Source: VRUE01 sp963748075 (GTDB lineage: Bacteria > Actinomycetota > Thermoleophilia > Solirubrobacterales > 70-9). Taken from it: a DNA stretch of 16,782 bases. This document shows, piece by piece, positions 6,309-12,632 of the stretch. The stretch covers positions 1-16,782 of the forward strand of contig CAVVHQ010000022.1 in the NCBI GenBank assembly GCA_963748075.1, read 5' to 3'. The notes beneath the pieces were generated by a model. The model worked only from the letters and a program-made list of their open reading frames with translations. It was not told the DNA's origin and did not search any database. The stretch's first letter is position 1. Each line of letters starts with the position of its first letter. A program made the position numbers and the translations under genes.

Positions 6309-7148
6309 ATGCCCCAGTCAGACCAGCGCCGCGAGATCGACCTGCCCGCCGGCACGATCCGCTACCGCGAGGCGGGCGCGGGGAAGCCGGTCGTCTTCGT
6401 CCACGGCTTCCTGGTCGACGGGAGGCTCTGGGGCGGCGTGGTCGACAGCCTCTCCGAGCGCTGCCGCTGCCTCGCCCCCGACTGGCCGATGGGCTCGCAG
6501 CAGGTCGCGATGAAGCCGGACGCCGACCTCACCCCCTACGGGATCGCGGCGCTGATCGCCAGCTTCCTCGAGGCGCTCGACCTGAGCGACGTGACGATCG
6601 TCGGCAACGACTCCGGCGGTGCGCTGTCGCAGGTGCTGGTCAGCCGCCACCCGGAGCGAATCGGCCGCCTCGTGCTGACCAACTGCGACAGCCACGAGAA
6701 CTTCCCGCCGGGGATCTTCAAGGCGCTGCCGGCGCTCGCCAGGCTGCCCGGCGCGATGACCGCGCTGCTCGCCCCGGCCCGCGTCGGAGCCGTGGCGCGC
6801 GCCCTCTTCAAGCCCTTCGCGCGCACCCCGATCCCGGCCGATCTGGTCGAGTCGTGGGCGGCCCCGGCCCTGCACGATCACGCGGTTCGCCGCGACGCGA
6901 GGAAGTTCACGATCGGGATGAACAAGCGCTACACGCTGGAGGCCGCCGAGAAGCTGCGCGGCTCCGAGCTGCCGATCCTGCTCGCCTGGGCGCCCGGCGA
7001 CCGCTTCTTCCCGATCTCCTACGCGGAACGGCTCGCCTCCGAAGTGGGCAACGCGAAGCTCGTCCGCGTCCCCGACGCGGGCACCTTCGTCCCCCTCGAC
7101 CAGCCGCAGCTGCTGGCCGACGAGATCGCCGCCTTCGCCGCAACTTAG
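6309..7148 (+). CDS. Alpha/beta-fold hydrolase, GNDSGG type
   Basis: A 279-residue alpha/beta hydrolase. The oxyanion HGF follows strand 3 in VVFVHGFLVDG (28-38). The nucleophile elbow is GNDSGG (99-104), which by the G-x-Nu-x-G rule puts Asp101 at the nucleophile position, as in haloalkane dehalogenases and epoxide hydrolases; Ser102 is the alternative. The acid is probably Asp231 in WAPGDRFFP. Where the catalytic His usually sits before PLDQP, the sequence reads AGTFVPLDQP with Thr259. A related GNDTGG subfamily is common in actinobacteria; its substrates are mostly unknown. A good Shine-Dalgarno (gaggagga) precedes ATG 6309. It is divergent from the tetR gene and probably controlled by it, pointing to an inducible detoxification or catabolic role. 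Confidence 0.9.
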   Translation: MPQSDQRREIDLPAGTIRYREAGAGKPVVFVHGFLVDGRLWGGVVDSLSERCRCLAPDWPMGSQQVAMKPDADLTPYGIAALIASFLEALDLSDVTIVGNDSGGALSQVLVSRHPERIGRLVLTNCDSHENFPPGIFKALPALARLPGAMTALLAPARVGAVARALFKPFARTPIPADLVESWAAPALHDHAVRRDARKFTIGMNKRYTLEAAEKLRGSELPILLAWAPGDRFFPISYAERLASEVGNAKLVRVPDAGTFVPLDQPQLLADEIAAFAAT

Positions 7149-7154
7149 TGACAT

Positions 7155-7173
7155 AACGCGCAAAGTGCGCGTT
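7155..7173 (+). terminator. Hairpin after the hydrolase gene
   Basis: aacgcgca (7155-7162) pairs perfectly with tgcgcgtt (7166-7173) around a 3-base loop, six bases beyond the hydrolase TAG. A weakly T-rich stretch follows (gttgttctc). It probably ends the hydrolase transcript, though the U-tract is poor. The 7149-7248 gap holds nothing else recognisable apart from a good ribosome-binding site at its end. Confidence 0.5.
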
Positions 7174-7248
7174 GTTCTCGGCCGATTCGCCTTTTTCGTC
7201 TGATCGAGGAGACACACTGGCTCAACGCCCCCCCACGGAGGAGAGCCA

Positions 7249-7455
7249 ATGCCAAGGGAAATCTTCGACCAGGATCGGCCCAGGAGCGCGATGGCGAGAC
7301 GCCTCGACGAGGCCTTCGCGGGCTGCGAGCAGTGGACGCTCGCGCCGCCGGCTCAGCGGCGCAGCAAGACCGACTTCAGCCCACGAGCCTCCAGCTCCTC
7401 GAGGATGATCGGCAGGGCCGCCGAGGTGCGCGCCCAGGAACCGGGGGCGCTGTAG
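7249..7455 (+). CDS. Doubtful small ORF with a strong ribosome-binding site
   Basis: A 68-codon frame whose ATG is preceded five bases upstream by ggaggag, one of the best ribosome-binding sites in the window. The first 35 residues (MPREIFDQDRPRSAMARR...) lie in otherwise empty DNA. The remainder runs antisense through the last 100 bases of the deacetylase and has shadow-like composition. I recognise no family. It may be a small protein, the remnant of a longer gene, or a chance frame. The ribosome-binding site is the only positive evidence. Confidence 0.3.
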   Translation: MPREIFDQDRPRSAMARRLDEAFAGCEQWTLAPPAQRRSKTDFSPRASSSSRMIGRAAEVRAQEPGAL

Positions 7456-8054
7456 TAGTCGGCGTCGTGCAGGAGGACGATGTCCCCGCCGCGCAGGCCG
7501 GCGATCGCCCGCCGGGCGATCGAGTCCGGCGTGGCGCGACGGGTCCAGTCCCTGCCCCACTTCGACCAGAGCACCGGCCGCCAACCGCGGCTGCGGATCG
7601 CCCTTAGGGCCGAGCCGCTGTAGATCCCGTAGGGGGGGCGGTGGTCGGCGATCGCCTCGCCACTCGCCTCCTCGACCGCTGCCCGGCCCCGCTCGGCGTC
7701 GTCGAGGGCCTGGGCCGCGGTCAGTCGCAGCATGTTGCGGTGGCGGTGGCAGTGCAGCTCGACCCGGTGGCCCGCGGCGACGATCTCCGCGGCCAGCGCC
7801 GGGCGCCGCGCCACCTGCTCGCCGACCAGGAAGAAGGTGGCGCGCGCGCCCGTCTCGCGCAGCGTCTCCAGGACCATCGGCGTGCCCTGCGGATGGGGGC
7901 CGTCGTCGAAGGTGAGCGCGACGCCGCCGGCATCGTCCTGGCTGCGGCGGATCCGCAGTGCGCGCCCGACGGCCGGCACGACCGGGGCCAGGGCCGGCGC
8001 CGCCTGGGCGGCCACCGCGGCCGCGGCGCCGGCGCCCAGCACCCTGCCGGTCAA
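7353..8054 (-). CDS. Polysaccharide deacetylase (NodB domain, CE4)
   Basis: A 233-residue metal-dependent carbohydrate deacetylase of the CE4 class. All NodB motifs are visible: TFDDGP (48-53) with the catalytic and metal Asp, HCHRH (101-105) with the two metal His, RPPYG (139-143), a W-rich segment near 163-170 and LLHD (194-197). A hydrophobic alanine-rich N-terminus (2-30) could be a signal or membrane anchor, placing the enzyme outside the membrane. I chose TTG 8054 because it overlaps the upstream TGA as TTGA, matching the ATGA overlap earlier in the same operon; GTG 8042 is an alternative. It probably removes N- or O-acetyl groups from the glycan made by the preceding enzymes. An inverted repeat (7325-7330 with 7338-7343) follows ten bases after the stop. 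Confidence 0.92.
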   Translation of the reverse strand: MTGRVLGAGAAAAVAAQAAPALAPVVPAVGRALRIRRSQDDAGGVALTFDDGPHPQGTPMVLETLRETGARATFFLVGEQVARRPALAAEIVAAGHRVELHCHRHRNMLRLTAAQALDDAERGRAAVEEASGEAIADHRPPYGIYSGSALRAIRSRGWRPVLWSKWGRDWTRRATPDSIARRAIAGLRGGDIVLLHDADYYSAPGSWARTSAALPIILEELEARGLKSVLLRR

Positions 8055-10390
8055 GGGTTTTCGTGCGCGACGGAGCGCCGGGGCCGCGCGCCCGCCGGGC
8101 GGGCGCTCTGCACCCTCGACGCGTCTTCGTCCCTGCCGATGTGGATGCGGCCCTCCAGCGGCTTGGCGATCACTCGGTAGGGGCTCTCGCGGTGGATCGC
8201 CGCCAGCAGCATCACCACGGCGACGAGAGCGAGGCTGACCGCCGCCGCGACCCTCTCCACACGCAGCCGCCAGACCGGTTGCGGCCGCACCCGCGGCCGC
8301 GCGGTCAGCACCCGCGAGGCGATCGAGGGCAGCGAGGCGAACGAGGAATCGGGCGAGCGGCGCTCGCGGGTGACGTGGCGCAGGACCGACTCCAGCTCGT
8401 GCTCGGAGCGCGCCACCTCGGCCAGGCCGAAGCGCTCGAAGGCAGCGTTGTTGGCCCGCAGGTGGCCGGCCGAGAAGCCGTAGGAGACGACCGGGCAGCC
8501 GCGGATGTGCGCCTCCAGCACGGTCAGCCCGGCGGTCGAGTGGACCATCGCGTCGGCCGCCGCCATCCAGTCGCTCATCTGCTCGGTGAAGCCGAGCACC
8601 CGCACCCGGGGCTGCTCGGCGAAGCGCTGCTCGAGCTTCTCGCGGGCCGCCTCGTTGCGGCCGGCGATGCAGGCGACGGTGGTGTCGGCGTCGGCCAGCG
8701 CCGCCCGGATCGCCCCCTCGAGGTCGCCGATCCCCCAGCCGCCGCCGGAGACCAAGACGAGTCGCCCGTGTGCCGGCACGCCGAGCGCCCGCCGCGCGTC
8801 GACTCGGGTGCGGGGCATCAGGAACTCGGGGGCGATCGGCGGCCGCATCCACTCGACGCTGGCCGGCCCGGCCAGCGCTTCGACCTCCTCGATCGACTCC
8901 GGGTGGGTGACGTAGTGCAGGTCGACCCCCGGGTGGACCCAGTAACGCAGCCCGGCGAGGTCGGTGATCGCCGAGTGGACCGGCACCTCGAGGCGGCGGT
9001 TCTCGCGCAGCATCCCGAGCACGGCGGTCACGCCGGGATAGGTGGAGACGACGACGTCGGGCCGGTGCGCGGCGATCGTCCGCAGCAGGCCGCGCGAGCC
9101 GAGCAGGTAGCTGAGGTGGTGCATCAGCCAGCGGGCCGGCGCGAACTTGGTGATCAGCCAGTACTGGACGTCGAACAGCCAGGGCAGCCATCGAAAGGTG
9201 AAGCGGGAGCCGTCGCGGGCCACCGAGGAGGAGATCCTGCCCATCGCCTGCAGGCCGTCGACGATCTCGACCTCGGCGCCGGGGATTTCGCGCTCGACGT
9301 CCGCCTTGATCATCCGCGCCGGCAGGTCGTGGCCCTCGCCGATGTCGGCGGTCAGCACCAGCACCCGCGGCGGCCGCTCCTCCGAGCCACGGGCATCCGC
9401 CGCCATCGCTCCGGCGGGGCGCCCGTTGCCCTCGCTGTTCCCGTTGTGGCTCAGCACCGGCTTCAAGCCGGGCACCGGGTCGGGCGGCCGGGCGGTGTTG
9501 CGCACCCACTCGACGTAGCGGCGCACCCCCTCGCGGAAGCTGGTCTCGGCCTTCCAGCCGATCTCCTCCAGCGCCCGATGGTTCGAGATCTGCTTGCCGG
9601 GGAAGTCGCCGGGGCGGGGCGGCGTGTGGACGATCTCGCAGCCGCCGGTCATCTCCTGCACGGTCTCGGCGATCTCGAGGATCGTCACCACCTCGTCGCC
9701 GGAGAGGTTGTAGGTACGGCCGGCGGCCGGCGGGGCGAGCGCCGCGACGATCCCGCCGGCGAGGTCCTCGACGTAGATGAAGCTGCGGGTCTGGCTGCCG
9801 TCGCCGGCGATCGTCAGCGCCTCCCCGGCCAGCGCCAGGTCGGTGAACTTGGCGACCACGCCGGCGGCGCGGGCGCGCGGCCCGTAGGGGATGCCGAAGC
9901 GCAGCACCGTGTACTCGAGGTCGTAGAGCTCGGCGTAGCCGGCGCAGTAGGTCTCGCCGGCCAGCTTGGTCGCCGTGTAGAGGTGGCGCGGCGCCGGGAT
10001 CGGCGTCGACTCGTCGACCGCCCGCTCGACGCAGTCGCTGTAGACCCAGGTGGTCGAGCCGTAGACGACGCGGGGGGCCTCGACCCGGCAGGCGGCCTCC
10101 AGCACGTTCAGCGTGCCGCGCGTGTTGACCTCCTCGGCCAACACCGGGTCGGCAAGCACGTGGGCGACGTCGGCGACCGCGGCGAGGTGGATCACCGCGT
10201 CGCAGTCGCGCATCGCCAGGTCGAGGTTGGCGGGGTCGGTGATGCTGCCGGTGAACGTCTCGACCTCCAGCGGCGAGTGGTAGGCCGAGGCGCTGAGGTC
10301 GAAGATCCGCGGTGTGTCGCCGCGCGCGATCAGCCGGTCGACGACGTGCGAGCCGATGAAGCCGCCGCCGCCGGTGACCAGGACCCTCAT
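8051..10390 (-). CDS. Fused NAD-dependent sugar epimerase and MGDG-synthase-like glycosyltransferase
   Basis: One open frame of 779 residues with two enzymes. Residues 1-295 form an extended SDR nucleotide-sugar epimerase/dehydratase: VTGGGGFIGSH (5-15) binds NAD, Ser112 with Tyr138-x3-Lys142 (YTATK) is catalytic, and RFGIPYGPR is typical. Residues 296-340 are a hydrophilic Pro/Gly/Asn-rich linker. Residues 341-675 resemble MGDG synthase/MurG-type GT28 enzymes: TADIGEGHDLPAR (347-359), VSGGGWGIGDLEGA (547-560) and the acceptor/UDP-sugar region STAGLTVLEA (618-627). A single membrane helix (713-731) and a basic tail follow. ATG 10390 overlaps the aminotransferase stop (ATGA). An ATG at 9406 could restart the second domain but has a poorly spaced ribosome-binding site. 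The product is probably a glycolipid or lipid-linked sugar. Confidence 0.88.
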   Translation of the reverse strand: MRVLVTGGGGFIGSHVVDRLIARGDTPRIFDLSASAYHSPLEVETFTGSITDPANLDLAMRDCDAVIHLAAVADVAHVLADPVLAEEVNTRGTLNVLEAACRVEAPRVVYGSTTWVYSDCVERAVDESTPIPAPRHLYTATKLAGETYCAGYAELYDLEYTVLRFGIPYGPRARAAGVVAKFTDLALAGEALTIAGDGSQTRSFIYVEDLAGGIVAALAPPAAGRTYNLSGDEVVTILEIAETVQEMTGGCEIVHTPPRPGDFPGKQISNHRALEEIGWKAETSFREGVRRYVEWVRNTARPPDPVPGLKPVLSHNGNSEGNGRPAGAMAADARGSEERPPRVLVLTADIGEGHDLPARMIKADVEREIPGAEVEIVDGLQAMGRISSSVARDGSRFTFRWLPWLFDVQYWLITKFAPARWLMHHLSYLLGSRGLLRTIAAHRPDVVVSTYPGVTAVLGMLRENRRLEVPVHSAITDLAGLRYWVHPGVDLHYVTHPESIEEVEALAGPASVEWMRPPIAPEFLMPRTRVDARRALGVPAHGRLVLVSGGGWGIGDLEGAIRAALADADTTVACIAGRNEAAREKLEQRFAEQPRVRVLGFTEQMSDWMAAADAMVHSTAGLTVLEAHIRGCPVVSYGFSAGHLRANNAAFERFGLAEVARSEHELESVLRHVTRERRSPDSSFASLPSIASRVLTARPRVRPQPVWRLRVERVAAAVSLALVAVVMLLAAIHRESPYRVIAKPLEGRIHIGRDEDASRVQSARPAGARPRRSVAHENP

Positions 10391-11325
10391 CTGTCTTCCT
10401 CGCCGAGGGCGACGGCGCGGCTCTCCGGGCGGTAGTAGAGCGGCACGCACCAGTGGTTCTCGGCTACCCAGTCGCTGTTCGGCAGGTCCGTGTCGCGCCC
10501 CATGATCCGGTGACAGGGCTGCTCGTAGACGCGCCCCGTCGATTCCTCTATCGGCTCGAAGACGACGTACTTGTAGTAGCCCGAGGTCATTCCCTCGGGC
10601 AGCTCGAGGCGGGCCGGGTGGGTGGGGTCGAGGTGCTCGCGGGCGTATTCGGTCTTCCAGGCGACGATCTCCTCCATCCGGTCTGCCTGGACCAGGCCGA
10701 GCGCCGCCGCGAACTCGCTCATCCGGAAGTTGAGCCCGTCGACCTGGTGCTCGAGCTTGCCGTAGTTGCGGAACTGGGCGGCGAACTCGATCAGCTCGGG
10801 GTCGGAGGAGACGAGCACCCCGCCCTCGCCGGTGGAGACCGTCTTGGTCGCGTAGAGCGAGTAGACGCCGGCATCGCCGAAGCCGCCCGGCCGGCGGCCG
10901 TCCCAGCCCGCGCCGTGGGCGTGGGCGCAGTCCTCGAGCAGGAAGATCCCCTTCTCGCGGCAGTAGGCGGCGATCCGCTCGGAGTCGAAGGCGATGTGGC
11001 CGCCGACGTGGACGAGGATCGCCGCCCGCGGCCGGTGCCGCTCGGCCTGCGCCTCGAAATCCTCGAACGACATGCAGAGGTCGTCGCGGCGGCAGTCGAC
11101 GAACTCGACCTCGGCGCCCGCCTTGATCGCCGCCAGCGGCGTCGCCATGAAGGTGTTGGACGGGCAGAGCACCGTCTCCCCCCGCACCCCGGCGAACTCG
11201 AGCGCCGCCAGGGCGCCGCCCGCCCAGCTCGACAGCCCCAGGCTGGGCAGGCCGTTCCACTCGGCCCAGCGCCGCTCGAAGGCGTCGAGCATGCGGCCCT
11301 CCGACCACTGCTCGGAGTTGAGCAC
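10387..11325 (-). CDS. DegT/DnrJ/EryC1-type PLP aminotransferase
   Basis: Sugar aminotransferase of the DegT fold, which moves an amino group onto a keto-sugar nucleotide. From GTG 11325 it is 312 residues. Landmarks are LEDCAHAHGA (130-139), where Asp132 contacts the PLP ring nitrogen, and SLYATKTVSTGEGG (156-169) with the Schiff-base Lys161. It is followed, with a 4-base overlap, by the epimerase-glycosyltransferase, so the three genes likely build an amino-sugar glycoconjugate. The start is doubtful. The same frame continues upstream with plausible protein (FDHRDRRRLFELWTE) to a GTA codon at 11421-11419, five bases behind an AAGGAG Shine-Dalgarno (11427-11432). No canonical start occurs there, so GTG 11325 may shorten the protein by 32 residues. 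Confidence 0.9.
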   Translation of the reverse strand: MLNSEQWSEGRMLDAFERRWAEWNGLPSLGLSSWAGGALAALEFAGVRGETVLCPSNTFMATPLAAIKAGAEVEFVDCRRDDLCMSFEDFEAQAERHRPRAAILVHVGGHIAFDSERIAAYCREKGIFLLEDCAHAHGAGWDGRRPGGFGDAGVYSLYATKTVSTGEGGVLVSSDPELIEFAAQFRNYGKLEHQVDGLNFRMSEFAAALGLVQADRMEEIVAWKTEYAREHLDPTHPARLELPEGMTSGYYKYVVFEPIEESTGRVYEQPCHRIMGRDTDLPNSDWVAENHWCVPLYYRPESRAVALGEEDR

Positions 11326-11498
11326 CTCGGTCCACAGCTCGAACAGGCGGCGGCGGTCACGGTGGTCGAAGCCGATCGCGAACCTGCTCGCGTCGACCCG
11401 GGTTGTGTCTGCGGCTCCTACGGTGGCTCCTTGCCTCTGACTGGGGTTGCCTTCGCAGGACGAAACACCAGGCCGTTTATCAGCGAGCGGAAATTTAC

Positions 11499-11528
11499 CA
11501 GCGGACCCGGACCGGACGCAGACCGCTG
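11499..11528 (-). repeat. Inverted repeat after the DMT transporter gene
   Basis: cagcgg (11499-11504) pairs with ccgctg (11523-11528), 15 bases past the stop of the transporter gene. The interior is GC-rich with further partial pairing. No U-tract is seen. It lies in the 218-base gap before the aminotransferase, which also contains the AAGGAG site at 11427-11432 and a TAAATT stretch that could be part of a promoter. Confidence 0.35.
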
Positions 11529-11543
11529 TTGACTCCTACCGGG

Positions 11544-12443
11544 CTATAGGGCGCGAAGATCCGCGGCGCGGCGGCCGCCTCGCTCGCGGGCCTGGGCGGA
11601 GCCGAGAACGGCGCCAACCGAGCGGGAGCCGGCCAGCAGGATCGTGCCGGCGAGGGCGAGCGCCATGAAGGCGGCCAGGGCCGCCCCGCCGAGCGGGGTG
11701 TCGTGCCAGGACTCGCCGAAGATCAGCGGCGCCAGCAGCACCGGGACGGCGACCTGGACGGCGAACATCACCGGCGCCACGTGGGTCGCCGCCCGCCTCT
11801 GCAGGGCGCTCATCTCGCTGAGCAGCGCCAGCCCCTCCGAGGCGGCGGCGGTGGCGAGCCAGGCGAGCGCGACCAGCAGGGCGCCGGCGGCGAGCTCGTC
11901 GGTGAGCAGCTTGCTGGCGATCGCCGTCCAGGCGTAGCCGCAGCCGGCGCCGACCACCATCAGCAGGCCGATCCCGTCGGGCCGGCGGCGCAGCGCGTAG
12001 GGCAGCAGGACCGGGATCGCGACCAGCGCCAGGGCCAGGGCGATCGCCGCCGTCCCGGCGTGGTCGGTGCTCCGCTCCGGCGCCGCCCAGCCGACCCCCG
12101 CCACCCCGGCGACGATCGCCGCCACCGCCACGCCCTCGCGCCACCCGGGCTGCTCCCCGAGCCGCGTCGCCCCCAGCCAGAGCAGCAGGATCAGCCCGGC
12201 GGCGACGCAGGGCTGCACCACCGTCAGCGGCGCCAGCAGCAGCGCCGCGATCTCCAGCGGCCAGCCGAGCAGCCCCAGCGCCGTCGCCCCCAGCCAGCGC
12301 CGGTTGCGCAGCAACCGCCCCAACAGCGAAAGCCGCAGCGAGTGGTCGTGCGACACCTGCCGCGCCTCCAGCGCCTGCAAGGCAATCGACGTGTTGTAGA
12401 GCAGCGAGGCTCCAACAGCCGCGACGATGCCGAGGGCGAGCAC
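11544..12443 (-). CDS. DMT/EamA-like multi-pass membrane transporter
   Basis: A 299-residue very hydrophobic protein with about nine or ten membrane segments. These include one at the extreme N-terminus (LGIVAAVGASLLYNTSIALQ), LGLLGWPLEIAALLLAPLTV, VAAGLILLLWLG and AALAAFMALALAGTILLAG near the C-terminus. Length, segment spacing and the small-residue-rich repeats fit the drug/metabolite transporter (DMT) superfamily. NIPA-like magnesium transporters of the same fold are an alternative. No substrate can be assigned. It starts at GTG 12443 without an obvious strong Shine-Dalgarno. The family B element lies just upstream, separating it from the ETF operon, and a weak inverted repeat follows its stop. 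Confidence 0.75.
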   Translation of the reverse strand: MLALGIVAAVGASLLYNTSIALQALEARQVSHDHSLRLSLLGRLLRNRRWLGATALGLLGWPLEIAALLLAPLTVVQPCVAAGLILLLWLGATRLGEQPGWREGVAVAAIVAGVAGVGWAAPERSTDHAGTAAIALALALVAIPVLLPYALRRRPDGIGLLMVVGAGCGYAWTAIASKLLTDELAAGALLVALAWLATAAASEGLALLSEMSALQRRAATHVAPVMFAVQVAVPVLLAPLIFGESWHDTPLGGAALAAFMALALAGTILLAGSRSVGAVLGSAQARERGGRRAADLRAL

Positions 12444-12474
12444 GCGGGCACGCTATCCGTCAACCGGAAACGCA

Positions 12475-12629
12475 GCTCGCGCGGGTGGCGCCGGGTGGGG
12501 GTGTCCCGACGGCGCGGCGTCCTGTTTTTCGCCCCAGCCCCGATCTCGGACGGCCTCATCCTGCGAGGCGAAAAACCCAGCGACGGCGGGACACCCCCAC
12601 CCGGCGACAGGACCCGCGCGCCGCTACGG
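12475..12629 (-). repeat. Family B palindromic element, compact copy (ETF-QO/DMT spacer)
   Basis: The core arms 12490-12508 and 12587-12605 are a perfect 19-base inverted repeat. The inner stem tttttcgcc (12525-12533) pairs with ggcgaaaaa (12567-12575). Length and layout match the 4106-4221 core exactly. One core pair is swapped from C-G (4119/4208) to G-C (12503/12592), and a mismatch in the other copy is a T-A pair here (12496/12599). One outer unit lies on each side. The right edge 12606-12628 is identical to 4325-4347 and ends a few bases from the ETF-QO stop at 12633-12635. Confidence 0.9.
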
Positions 12630-12632
12630 CCG

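Noticed and set aside
7958..10435. An 825-codon open frame on the plus strand
   Set aside because: It runs antisense to the fused epimerase-glycosyltransferase, has Arg/Asp/Gly-rich shadow composition and shows no family motif. Long antisense frames are expected at this GC content.
11544..12144. Alternative minus-strand frame (11536-12144) overlapping the DMT gene
   Set aside because: Arg/Gly-rich shadow of the hydrophobic transporter frame, with no motif or start signal.
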